A stretch of DNA of 64,000 nucleotides from Laburnicola sp. R22_1 (Eukaryota; Ascomycota; Dothideomycetes; Pleosporales; Didymosphaeriaceae). The DNA lies in assembly GCA_014281115.1 (NCBI GenBank), contig JACONQ010000008.1:310001-374000 (forward strand), read 5' to 3'. Positions within the stretch are counted from its first letter, which is position 1. Each line of letters starts with the position of its first letter. The notes beneath the pieces are model-generated. The model was not told where the DNA came from. It worked only from the letters and a program-made list of their open reading frames with translations, and searched no databases. A program made the translations under genes and the position numbers. Positions 1 through 11,799 of this stretch are shown one piece after another.

Positions 1-3000
1 GCTATTAATAGGCAGAGGTGCTTCTTAAGCCTCTTTAATTAAGCGTACGCTGTATTGTCGCTCTGGATTAGATGTATATAGCGATAGCTAATTGTTCTGC
101 TAATCTTCTAGGTAAAGTTGTCTAACGCTTTCCTCTTAATCGTATATCTAGCCAAGACTTAATTATAGCCTCTCTTCGCCTACTAGTATTACTAGAACTT
201 CTTAGTTATTATGTCTTTTAGCACAACACTAGTATCCTACTCTGTCCCCTTATAGTAGTGCTCTAGTATTATAGGCACTAGCTTCTTAAGCTATTTAAGT
301 GCCGCCTTGTTAAGATCTAGGTTAACTATAGGCTAGAGGTAATTTCAATTCGCGCTATCCTTAAGTAGGAAGATCTATTCTTTCTAGTCTGCTAGCTTCT
401 TAAGTATAACTGTTGTCCTTGTAACTAGTCCATCTAGCTTAATTGTAGGCATCTTGCTCTATTGGCTCCTAGAGGGGCTCTTTGGTACGGAACGCGTGCT
501 CGAGGCTTAGTAAGGTAGCTTAGTAACATAGCTCTATTAATAGCTTGTTAATAGCTCCTTAGCAGCTTATTAGTACGTGCAGTAGCAACAGCGATTGAAG
601 TTAATAGCCAGATGCTTAGTAGCTATAGTAGTTAAAGTTGATAGCCGGGCTTATAACTATGGGCGGGCAGGCATATAAGGACAATAAGCTGTATTGCTAT
701 TTGTAGAAAAGAGAGTAGAGTAAGAAGTCTACTAAGAAAGAAAGGAGAGTGTAAGAGCTTTATCTTAAGGGTAGTAGTCTGTGCACCTAAATAGAACCTT
801 CTACACACACCACCTCTAACGTAAGTCACGTGGCTACACTTTTTAATAGAGATGCGGAGTAGTGTAGTCTGTAGAGTAGTGCAGTGCTAGGTCCTGGGAG
901 TAATGTAGGTATGCGAGGCACTAATATGCAGCTACTAAGTGTTTAGGGCCAGGATTAGTAAGGAATTTAGCCAATTTTAAATAAGCTTTGGCGATATCTA
1001 GACGTGTAGCACTAGCGGCGTAGCTAATAGATCTAACTATCTGGGAGTAACAATAAGATGCGTCCTTGTTCTTAGACTCTATTAATGGTACAAGCTCCTT
1101 AAAAGGTAGAGGTAAAGTAGGTGCCTTAGTCTAGGACAACTTTTAAGGTGCTAGGTATTTGGCGTAGATTTTCTAGATGTAGTTATATTGTAATAACTAA
1201 AGATAACTATTGTCGCGGTCTCTGTGTGTGGTAATACTATAGAAAGTAGAGTTCTCTTAGCCTTACAAGTTGATAATTTTATACTATTTAATAAGCTTGC
1301 GTTTAAAGGCGTTAAGAAAGGATAAATAACCTAGAAGGGCCATAGTAATAATGTTGTCCACATAAAAGAAGACGATAATGCGATTATCTCTCTATAGACA
1401 GGGTGCATTAAGTACTAGTAATAGACTAAAGCTCTTAAGTGTAGTTGTAAAGTCTTCGTACCAGAGTAGTGGTGACGTCTTAAGACTATAAAGGGCGCGA
1501 TAAAGTTGCTAGTAGTGCCCGCTATTATAATTAAAGTAGGCGGCAATTGCCATAAGAGCGCAGAATATTTATATAGTAAGAGTAGTAGTATAGATATTAC
1601 TTATAATAGTCTATAAGTCTCCTCTTATAACAATTCTTGCTTTAAACTTAGCTAGATAGCCTTAATTAAATTTGTATATAAAGACCCACATAAGTGGCAA
1701 GACTTTAGTGCTTAGAGGGAGCTCTAAGAGCAGAATTTTAGTGTATGTCTCCTTTCTAGCAATAGTATTTAGCTCCTTCTTTGCAGCTGCCATAAAGCCT
1801 TCTCTAAACTATATAGGGAGTTTTAGAACATTATTCTAAAATTAAGGTAGGGGCAGAAGCTGGTCTCTGTGGACTCGCCGTGATAGTGCGATTAATTAGG
1901 GCACTTTGTCTAGTAGTAAGGCCGACGCGAACGTGTTCTAATAAGTCTAAATAGTGTTGGCAGCAGAATTTTGTGTGCGTTTAGGCAACACGTTAGTAGT
2001 TTAGAGATAGGTATTAGTTCTATATTGCTTTCTTTGCGTAGGAGGTCCTATTAATATAGGTGTAGAGGACGTAAAGGACTAAGAGGGCGTCGGCGGTGTA
2101 GTTAGTACTAACGTTGGCGGCGCGGAGGTCTGATTAACTATAGAAACTAGTGAAGGGTATACATTTCTGCCATAGTGTACATTATGAGCTTGGCCTAATT
2201 TCTCGCCTATAAGTAGAGTTTTAGTAGGAAGAATAGACAGCTTAGCGTCTTTATGTACTTCCTTATTAGAATCTTCCTACTCACTTTCTAATTCTTTAAC
2301 CTTAATATTATTAATAGCTTAATCTAACTAAATGCTAAGTAGGCTCTCTTTATTAGTAAACCTAAAGAATAGTTTTTATTAAAGGTAATATTTCTTGTTT
2401 AAATAACCTTGCCTGTGTCCGTGGGATATAGCTTTTAGTACCCATATACAATAGATATTACGTAAGTCTACGCCTACTAAGTAACTAATAAGCGCCCTTA
2501 GAGAAAGCTTATCTATTTAGGAAATCTTCTTGCGAAGGTAGTATGCTCTACATCTATAGATGCGTAGATAAGCAATAGAGGGCAGTTTGCTGTGTGCAGC
2601 CTTAAATAGTATAGTCTAGTTTAATAATTTAATAGGAGTCTAATTAAGTAGATATGCCGTATAGATATATATCTCTTCGCATAGGTAAAGTGAAAGGTTA
2701 GATGTAGTCCTAAGTGATTAAGACATAGTGATTAGCATCTTTCCTAATTGTTCTGCATAGCCTAATTGTTCTATAGTGTTAGGGGACTAGAGCTGTATAG
2801 TAATGCCTTGTATTTACTATGCTTAACTACACTAAGGTTATTCTAAAATCTATAAGCTCTCTCTTTGTTTATTAGTATAAACACTAGGCTAGCGTTATAG
2901 TGGCGTTTAATATGTCTATCTATGAGTTTAAAGACTCTGTCTAGGATATTTATAGATTAATTAGGTATGCCATACACTATATAGGTCTTAGAGATAAGAT

Positions 3001-5200
3001 AGTAACTATAAAAGATATACTAGTTGCCTATAAGAGATTCGGCGTTAAGTGTAATAATATTAATAGCAATAGCTTTAAATACACGTGTAGGTTAGTGCTC
3101 TCTATTAGATCTCTATAAGATAATTTATAAAGCCTTATTAACTCTATATTGTTTGTAGTCTTATATACTAGGGGGAGGAGATATAAGCGGAGCTATGCCA
3201 GCAACGTTGTGACTTAGTTTCTCTATTAATTTAGCTCTAGTATGGCCCATTAAGACGTGTGCGTGAAGACTAGATAACGTGCGGTTAGGTAGTAGTGTAA
3301 TAGAGGGTTTCTTATAGCTCCTTTTATTAGTAAGCGCTAGTAAAGGTCTATTAGTATGGTCCTCTAGTGGTGCTAGGGGAGACCGTTAGTTCACTAGAAC
3401 ATAGTAACCGCCTATAGGTTTAACTATTGCCTAGATAGGATTCTTAGTGCTATCCTTTGTGTATAGGCATTCACGCCCTAAGTTAAAGTGGATATCTTTT
3501 CCTCTAAGCCTTAAGAGCGACACTAGTGAGATAATAAAGCCTAGATATAAGGTAATATTTCTTAATATAGTCCTTATAGGTCTGCCTAGTGTCTGGATTT
3601 CGATGTCGCATTTACCCTATGCGGCGATTTTTACTAAGTCTTCTCTATAACTAATCCTTTCGCCTAGTATTGTAGGACAAATCTATATAAACTTGTTAGG
3701 CTTATTATAGACATATATGTCCGAACCATAATTAAGAATCTAAGAGTAATAGAGTACTAGGGTTAGATATTGCTTATTACTTATTGCAAGGTATTTTATT
3801 ATGTGTGCCTATTTATATTCTCTATTAGAGGCTTAGTTACTAGTGTTAATATAACCTATAGGTGTAACGCAATTTTACTTTGCCTTCTCTCTTATTTATA
3901 TTTTATTAAGCAGCTTAGCCTGTCTAGTAACTTTACTATATCTTTAAATAGCTTTAACGCAAGCTAGGTTAATTTTAAACCTAATTTCTTACAGCTAGGT
4001 GTAGATATATAGACAAGCTCCCTATTATGAGTTACCTGGGTGGGCGTTACCTTTGCTATAAAGACAAGGCTTTCTTTGCAAACTACTAGCGATCTTAGTA
4101 TTAGTGCGCTTTCTATTATTCTAAAGTCCTCCTATATTATTTAAAGGTGTTAAGCCACAGCTCTAATTTCTTATATCTGTATAGTAAGGAGACTATACTC
4201 TATTAAGCGCAGTATAGGCGGTGCCTTATATATTGCCCTTGTTTAAGCTGTGTAGGTACGGCGTTGTTTAGTAGTGTTAAATAAGCGCCGCGACAGATAC
4301 CTTGTTGGGTATACTTAGTGGTGGTGCACGGACTATAATAAGTTGTTCTGGTGTAATAATAATGCCTACGCGATTAATAATAGCTAGTATAGTATAGACT
4401 ATTAAAGCTAGTAGATTAAGTTCTACGTTAATATATACTAAATAGGCCTTATAAACTTTCTTATTTATTATTGCTGTAAATCCTAAATTGATAGTATAAA
4501 AGACCTTAAGAAGATCTTGCTAGGAAGTGAAACCCTAGACAGCTGGAACCTTTAGTTTAATAGCCTTATTAAGATGAATTTAGAAGTTATTTATCTAGTC
4601 CTTAATTAACTAGCGACTAGGCGTGTACTTATTCGCCTTGTGATATTAATAGTCTACTTCTTCTTATTTAGTAACTATTAGTTTTAAGTAGTTTTTATAT
4701 AGGAACCTAATTTGTTCTGTAATAGTGTAGTTAGTAGGCATAGAAATTAGTATATTATCTCTTACTATACTTATAATATGGCTTTTAAGCTTACTTAGCA
4801 ATTTTTTATATTCTTATTTGCGCTTATATTTCTCTTTTTACATTATAATATTAAGGTTTTTATTAGGGTTAGATTTAACGTCTTCTAGCACTACAAGATT
4901 TGTAGTCTCTAGGTTAACGTATTTTAGAACACGTAGTGTGCGCGCGGTACATTTAAAAACTGTGTACTATAGTTTAAAGTTGTCTATCCCTTTTAGTATG
5001 ACTTTTTTATCCTTTAGTGTTGCCATTATAACGCGTTTGCAATGACTTTTCGCGTGTTTAGCCACTAGTGTGGGCTTTTTATTGTGATTTAAAGTCTTAT
5101 AGTGTTTTATAGTAATTTATAGTGACTGTAATTATGGTTTTGCAAATAACTTTTCGCGTTGTTATTATAAAAACTCTACTCTAGTCCGTGCGAGCGATAA
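1..5200 (-). mobile_element. RIP-degraded Ty1/copia retrotransposon relic
   Basis: Read on the minus strand, positions 1350-1370 encode the reverse-transcriptase core F-F-Y-V-D-N, which is the copia FFYVDD box with the second Asp changed to Asn. Further downstream on that strand (about 1060-900) is the segment typical of the copia RT/RNase H junction (SQIVRSISYAA, then TRLDIA and FLTNPGPKH). Integrase and gag should therefore lie to the right, towards 5 kb, but that part is too mutated to read. Every frame is full of TAG/TAA stops and the DNA is rich in TA, as RIP produces. I could not find a matched LTR pair; the left end may lie outside the window. The strand and superfamily are well supported, the limits are not. 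Confidence 0.7.
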
Positions 5201-5507
5201 TGTGGCAGCAGGACTAACTAGTAAGGAGTTTTAGAGGGTGCGTAATAAGCGTTATACTAGGCTTATAACTATAAGATAGTGGAGATCACAGTAATTTATA
5301 GTGATATAGGTTAACTATAAGAAAAGAGGTGTCTTATTACTATAGAGGACCGAGGGCCTGAAGGTGTATGGGTGAGGCTAGGCATAAGGTTATTCCGGCC
5401 GAGGTCATGTGACTAAGGACCGACCATACAGCCATGCGGCAGTCTTACACTAGTATATAAGGATAGCCTTATAAATAGTTAAGTATACCTATTCTTTACG
5501 CTAGATA
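5201..5507. other. Lightly mutated segment between two transposons
   Basis: This stretch keeps more GC than the DNA on its left (around 5340-5450) and contains TATA-like stretches (tatataagg, tataaatag at 5455-5480). It could be the 5' LTR or promoter remnant of the neighbouring copia relic, cut by insertion of the pogo element at 5508. No coding frame is recognised. A partial duplication (cttttcgcgt with similar flanks) is seen just upstream at 5046 and 5152. Confidence 0.35.
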
Positions 5508-7271
5508 AGCTCGGCTATATAGTTGCCGGCCACATAGGGATTCCGGCCACCCCACGCGATATGTCAACAACGCCTATTACAATTGCCATTGACTACACAT
5601 AGATTCAAGCGCTGCAGCTGCTGTAGCTACTGCAGCTCTCTCTGCAGTGCTTGATATAGTAGATCTACTCTGTTGAGCAGCTGAAGCCTCAGCTGCGTGT
5701 ATAGCCTCTCTAATACTCTCTACCTCTGCAAAGCGTTGATTTGGGTCTACTTGAACGCGCTTTTAAGGACGCTGAGAGCTAGAAGTCTCTAGCTGCTGCT
5801 TAAGGCGTCTTTTCTCTGCTTCTAGTCCTGCAGCTCGAGTATTTGCAGCTGCTAGCGCCTTACCTGCTTTCTGTAGGAGTAGCCGGGTGCTACAACCTAG
5901 GTTTTTAAGGCTCTAGATGTCGCGCTGCGCCAAGTATAGATCCCGAGGGCCTTTAGGGGTAGAGAGGAAGCTCTAAGGCTGCTGCTGGGGCTGCTGCTAA
6001 GGCGTAGGCGTCGTAGGCCTCTGAGAGACCTGCGACGAGCTGAGCACGTGATTGATGTTGAATGGGCAGAGACCAGTAGCCTGCCAGCCAGCTCGAATCA
6101 CACGCTCTGTGAAGCCTTCCTCCCTAGCTTGATAGTAGCAGGCAATAAAGCGCTCTTTCTTGACAGGCGCAGCGTCGTCGAGCGACGCGAGCTCCTGGAT
6201 CTGGCGTCGGTAACTAGACTTGATAATAGAGAAAGGAGCAAGATCTAGAGGCTGTAGGACGTGTGAGGAGTGCGCAGGTAGGTATAGGAGCTCGATTTAA
6301 TGCTGTTTACAGAGCTATAGGAACTCTATACTAATATGGCTGCCGTGTCTGTTAAGAATAAGGAGGCGGTACTGGCTATCACCTACAGCCGTCTCAGGTA
6401 TGAATATGCGCTGTAGCCACTTAACACCTATTGCATTTGACGTCTATCCATTCTCTGAGGTTGTATAGAGCCAGCTAGGTACGTAGGACGAGGGGAACCA
6501 GGTAGTCTGTAGGCTCTGGCCCTTGAAGATGACTGCGCAGCGTAGTTTCTGCCCTATCGCCGATACACACTCGATTATAGAGACCCACTCACAATTTTCT
6601 AGAGACTGAATGTAAGCCTTCTTTTTCTAACTACTAGAGAGTACTCTAGTGTTTGTACATACTCCTAGAGCAAGCCCTGTCTTATCCATATTCTAGATAT
6701 CCTTATTGCGTATATTTAAGCGCTTTCTAGTCCTCTCAAAGAGCTCTAGAAAGGCGCGCACCTGCTCTGGAGTCGCTGCCTCAGCTCTCTAAGCCTCTAG
6801 CTTTCTACCAAATACTAAGGCGACGCGTAGCTGGCGCTAGATGAAGTATAAGAGCCAGAGCTTGCCAACAGGCTAATTGTCGCCGTTCATACGCAGGATT
6901 CAATTCGCCATTTCTCAAGCGCGAGTGTGTGAGGGAGGGCAAGCGCGCGCGTCTTCTTCGAGGATCTAGTCTACTAGGAAGTCCTCCTGTAGAGGAGTTA
7001 ATCGCTGCTGGTGTTGATGGCTGAGCGCACTGTTTGTCGCGCCACCTAGTCGGCCTTGAAGCGTGGATCGAGGGATATTATATGCCTTTGCTATAGCGCG
7101 TAGACTAGAATAAAGACCTGCGTTGAAATCGCTGATAGCTGATTGTATAGCTAGCTCACGGGCGTCCATTTTGATGAGCGTTGTTGGGAGATATCGCGTG
7201 TTTTGTGCAGGTGTCGCGTTTTGGTGGGGTGGCCGGAATCCCTATGTGGCCGGCAACTATATAGCTGAGCT
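5508..7271 (-). mobile_element. Pogo/Fot-type DNA transposon, 1.76 kb
   Basis: The ends are inverted repeats of about 48 bp with one mismatch: the left arm (5508-5555) contains gccggccacatagggattcc, and the right arm (about 7224-7271) is its reverse complement. A TA dinucleotide flanks each end (5506-5507 and 7272-7273), the target duplication expected of Tc1/mariner-pogo elements. The arms have escaped most RIP. The interior carries one transposase gene on the minus strand. A related copy lies at 13841-15631. Confidence 0.85.
5560..7169 (-). pseudogene. Pogo/Fot-type transposase (DDE_1 superfamily), inactivated
   Basis: The minus-strand frame starts with ATG at 7169 and opens with a psq/CENP-B-like helix-turn-helix (AIQSAISDFNAG, then SLRAIAKAYNIPRSTL). 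After several stop codons the catalytic core is recognisable: M-D-K-T-G-L (first Asp), L-I-L-N-R-H near 6350 where LILDGH is expected (second Asp now Asn), and the P-A-H-S-S-H-V-L-Q-P-L-D box (third Asp kept). The tail is Q-rich with a possible coiled coil. The stops and the Asp-to-Asn change are all explained by C-to-T or G-to-A transitions. It belongs to the element at 5508-7271 and cannot make an active enzyme as it stands. Confidence 0.8.
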
Positions 7272-7318
7272 TAAGTATTTTATAAATAAAATAGAACTCT
7301 AGCGTAGCTATATTAGTA

Positions 7319-9158
7319 CAGTCAACTCTCGTTATAACGATGTCCGTTTTAGCGATATCCTCGATATAGCGATATTTTTCGCTTGCACGGATTCAACTCC
7401 ACACAATCTACCCCTGTATCCGATATTCAATATCTAATACCACTTCAGCGCCAAGTATCGTTATAGAAGCTATGGGCCGCAAGGGGATATCCAATCATGA
7501 GAGGAAGGCTCTCCGCGCCTGGGCCTTCTCTCAGCAACCACAGCCACGACAGAAAGCTATCATCGCATGGTTTAAAGCTGAATTTGGCAGAAAGCTCTCC
7601 CAATCAACTGTATCTGAGTCTCTCGACGATCGCTTTCGACACCTCGACGCCCTACCTGCCTCCGCCTCCGCCTCCGCCTCCGCCTCCAGTACATCCATAT
7701 CCGATACAGCCTACCGCTCACGAGCGGCTGCCTAGCCTCTGCTTAAGTCTATCCTGTATAAGTGGCAGCAGGGAATACAAGTGCGAGGGGGACTAGTATC
7801 AGGCGATATACTTGCTAAGAAAGCTCGAGAGATCTGGCGTCAGATTCCAGCCTACTAGGGCCAGGCTATTCCTGAGTTCTCGTCTGGCTAGGTATCAAAA
7901 TTCAAGCAGCGATATAGGATAGCAGAGGTTACACAGCACGGCGAGCAGAGCTCTGTACCAACGCAAACAGCAGCCGAGATGGTAGATGTACAGAACATCT
8001 GCATCCGATACCCAGACAGCGATATATTTAACATGGACGAGACTGGGCTATACTAGAGGTGGGCAATATCAAGAGGGCTAGCTACTGCCTCAATGCCTAG
8101 TGTTAAGAAAGATAAAGCTAGGGTATCTATCATGCTCTGCTGCAACGCTACTAGTACTAAGCGCGTAGCACCATAGGTGATAGGAAAGTCAAAATAGCCT
8201 CGAGCTTTGCAAGGAGTTAATATATTAGCTATTAGCTGTGTCTAGGGGGCCTCTAAGAAGGGCTGGGTAAACACATCTATTATAGCTAAGTGGCTTACTG
8301 CATTCTATAGCTATATTGGCTTAAGGAAGGTTGTTCTTCTTATAGACAACTACTCGGCCCATCTTTCTGGCCTTTAATAATCGCCGCCTCTGTCCAATAT
8401 CGCGATCTAGCTCTTACTAAAGAACTTAACAAGCATATATTAGCCTCTTAATTAGGGTATTATCTAGAACTTTAAGACCTACTACTAGAGGCAGTGGCTA
8501 GCGTTCACGGTTAAACACTACAACCTTGGCCTTAATCTATTCAAATTCATGACGATTCTCTATACGCTCTACTGGATAGCTGAATTATGGCTGCTCAATA
8601 TTAAGGATACTACTATCCTACACTGCTATATTAAGAGCACGTGCATCCCAAAGAGGTGGCTAGATCCTAGCTCTGGACTTGATAGAGAGGAGCCAATAGA
8701 GAGTCTATATCAGGCTGCTGCCCAGGCTGGCCAGATCCAGGATCCTATGGCTATAGAGAACTTTCTCAATCTAGTAGATGAGGATTTAGAGGAGGAAGAG
8801 GAGGATACATCCCTATAGAATATCGTAGTTGCTCAGCTAGGGCTTGTTTAAGGATTAGAGGAAGAGGAGGAGGTGCTACCTCCTCCTGCTCTAAGCGTTG
8901 CAGAGGCTCTTTAGGCTGTACAGGTTCTACTCTGCTATTAGGAGTATTAGGAGACTGCAAAGTATGAGGATATATCCTATATGAAGCGGCTAGAGAGGTC
9001 GTTGAAAGCTCAGTTAATCAGAAGTATGAGGCAGTCAACAATTTTGGAGTGGCTGCAAGTCCGCCAAGACTAGCTTAATAATCATCGATTAAACGATATT
9101 TCGATATAACGATAGAATTTGCTGTGCACGGATTAATCGTTATAACGAGAGTTGACTG
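7319..9158 (+). mobile_element. Second pogo-family transposon, 1.84 kb
   Basis: The element begins cagtcaactctcgttataac and ends with its exact reverse complement (23 bp perfect inverted repeats). TA flanks both sides (7317-7318 and 9159-9160). The terminal repeats are followed by subterminal copies of cgatat/cgatata motifs and a shared gcacggatt word on both sides, likely transposase binding sites. The TIR sequence is unlike that of the neighbouring element at 5508-7271, only about 45 bp away, so this is a separate family. Confidence 0.85.
7472..9073 (+). pseudogene. Pogo/Tigger-like transposase, stops only, no frameshift
   Basis: One reading frame runs from ATG 7472 to the TAG at 9071 (533 codons). 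It has an N-terminal helix-turn-helix DNA-binding region, a W-V-S-K-F-K-Q-R-Y type second helix, then the DDE core: F-N-M-D-E-T-G-L-Y (about 8030), L-L-I-D-N-Y-S-A-H (about 8345) and a Q-P-L-N box. About a dozen internal TAG/TAA stops interrupt it; each sits where CAG, CAA or TGG is expected. No indel is needed to keep frame. A (CCTCCG)n microsatellite at about 7655-7685 adds a Ser/Ala run. The first two catalytic Asp residues remain. Confidence 0.8.
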
Positions 9159-9519
9159 TAGTAGCGACGCAAAACTACAGCGTATACTCTTTAGCAATAG
9201 TAAGTACTTTTTTAAAAATAATATTAATACCTAGATAGATAGTAAGGCGTAGAGAGATAGTAGGAGATTTATTAAGGATAACCTTAATATAGTAATAGAA
9301 TAATAGTATATCTAGTATATATTACCCTTATCCTACTACTTATAAGAAATATACCTATTAATATATTAACTTATATTATTTATAATAATCTAAATAGCAG
9401 TTTATAACTTAGAATAGTAAAGAAAGAATAGATAATTATAGTGTTGCTGCGCTAAAGTTTTATTCCTCCTTTAAAGTTCTAAGTAGCCTCTTTATAAAAA
9501 ATTTATATATAGGAGCTTT

Positions 9520-9695
9520 GCGCTAAGACTACTAAGCTCGCTTAGCAGTTTAAACGCGCATTTTCAATTACCTTTTTACGGTCTTTTTAGTTACTAAGCA
9601 GGGGGCTCTACTTTTTTTATTATATTATTTAAGATAAAAGCCTTTGTCGTTCTACCCCTAGGTAGATAATTTAATAACACACATATAATTATTTA
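9520..9695 (+). repeat. Terminal sequence of a small inverted-repeat element family, copy A
   Basis: Contains ttactaagcagggggctct followed by aagataaaagcctttgtcgt and a cctaggtag box ending near cacacatata. The same order of words is found at 12240-12420, 45005-45124 and, inverted, at 44861-44955 and 45975-46090. No inverted partner was seen immediately upstream of this copy, so it may be a broken element. Confidence 0.65.
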
Positions 9696-10388
9696 AAAGA
9701 ATTAGATTAGGAAAAATTAGTAGCTTAGTAAAGAATACTAACTTATTTTAAAAGTATAAACTTTAATAACTTCTTAACTACTTTACTTTTATTAAAACTT
9801 TTTAAAAGTTTAAATATTATACTATTAGTACTATATTCTTATGTATAGATATTACGTAATATATATAATAACTAGTAAAATAAAGAGTTTTTATTAATTA
9901 GTAACTAATTATATAATAAAAATAGTATTGATAAATTAGATAATTAAGAACTAGTGTTTTCTTTATAAAGTTATTAAAATATTAAAATTATAGCTTTACT
10001 AGTAAAAAAATTATAAAGCTTTAAAAAAATTACTTATTTAGACTATTTATATATATCTATGCAAGTCTACGCATATCTATATATTTCTAAGCATTTTCAT
10101 ACTAGTAAATTACTTATATAAAAATACACACAAATGCGTAAGTCTATATAAGTCTGCGCACGTCTACGCACTATACGTATAGTTAAGTAGAAAAACTTTC
10201 CTAATATAGTTAAAAAGTTATTAAAGTTTATACTTTTTAAACTAGTATTTTTACTAAGCTACTAAATTTTATCTAATCTAATTCTTTTAAATAATTATAT
10301 AACTATATTTTTATATTTTTAAATCTATAAAATCTAGAATTTAGAAATAGGTAAAAGTTTTATATAATATACTAGTAATTAATACTAT

Positions 10389-10675
10389 TGTCTATATACT
10401 ATATAGGCAAGGGCACCTAAGAGTGTTAAGATTTTAATACTATTATATAATAGTATTATATAGGAATTATATAGTGCCTATACGCCGTAGCCTATACGCT
10501 ATAGAATCTTCTTCTTTCTATTTACACCCCTTCTAGATATAAGTAATTATTACTAAAGTTAGTTCTATTATATTATTTTCTTTTTTATATAATTACCCGA
10601 TACACTCTTTACACGTACTAGTATAGAGTATTAGATATTAATATCTATATAGCTAGCTATAGAGTCTCTATTTAA
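10389..10675 (+). repeat. RIP-mutated LTR-like sequence, twin of 63715-64000
   Basis: Aligns base for base, essentially without gaps, with 63715-64000. It starts TGTCTATATAC where the intact copy has TGTCCGTACAC, and ends agagtctctatttaa against agagtacccattcaa. Nearly all differences are C-to-T or G-to-A in this copy, many at CpG and at CpA/TpG. The TG start suggests a long terminal repeat, but no partner or internal region is readable next to it. Confidence 0.7.
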
Positions 10676-11799
10676 TAACTATTATATAAAGTAGTATTTA
10701 CTATATAGTAAGAGACTTTAACTTTATACTTTAAAAGATATTTTTAAAGCTTACTAAGTAGCTTACTAAGTAGATTACTAATTAAATTAAATTAATTAGT
10801 ATTATATAGATAGTATAGGTGCCCTAAGTGCACTAGTAGTATAGGTGCGTATTCTTACGCAACCTTATATATATACATATTAAAAAAGGTACTATTATTA
10901 GTACGCTTAAGGTATTAAAGATTTTTATTATGTAAAGATTCTAACTAAGATTAAGTCTACACTATACATAGAGAGAAGTAAAATAAAAGGCACTAAAATC
11001 TAGTACCTAGCATATATAGTAGTAGTAACAAACTATATACAAAATAATAATAATTTTATTATTAACTTTCTATATAGTAGTATTAATAATAGTAGTTAAT
11101 AAATAGTTAGGTATAACTAAGTTATATATTATCTCTTAACTAGTAGACTATTAAAGAGCTATAGTAAACTATAGAGTTATAATTATAGAAGTAGTATAGG
11201 TAATAAAATACTTAACTATAGTTTAGTTATTATACTTATAACCTAATAGTAGTATAATTATAGTTTGCTATGTATATAGTATATAAGTTTCTTATAATAT
11301 TAGTAATATCTAGTATACTAAATCTTTACTTTAATATATAATACTATATCTTTTAAATCTAACTTTTTATCTATTATATCTAGTAACGTAATAACTACTT
11401 TCTAGCAACCTAATATTATATTGAAATCTAATACTTATAGTAATATAGCTATTATTAAATTTAGTTAGTGTATAGATAACTAGTTAGGCAAAGTTAAGAA
11501 TAATTCCTAGAGATTTAGCAATCTTATGCAACTAAAAAGATTATTAAAAGGGCCTCTAGAGCTTATCTTTAAGTACCCTATTAGTAATATCTTTAAGCTA
11601 ATTTACTATATCTTATACCTCTAAATCCTAGAGTATAAGGTAGTCCTTTAGTACCTAGATATTAGTAAAAGAGACATAGCCTTTATAACGTAATAATAGT
11701 ATAACATAGAGATTATACTATAGAAGCTTAAAAATACAACTAAAAATAAAGGTAATAAGGTGCGCTTAAAGTATATTTAGTGTATAAGTATATATTAGA

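Noticed and set aside
7497..7796. Open frame with a long proline run
   Set aside because: It is the out-of-frame reading of the (CCTCCG)n microsatellite inside the pogo transposase at 7472-9073.
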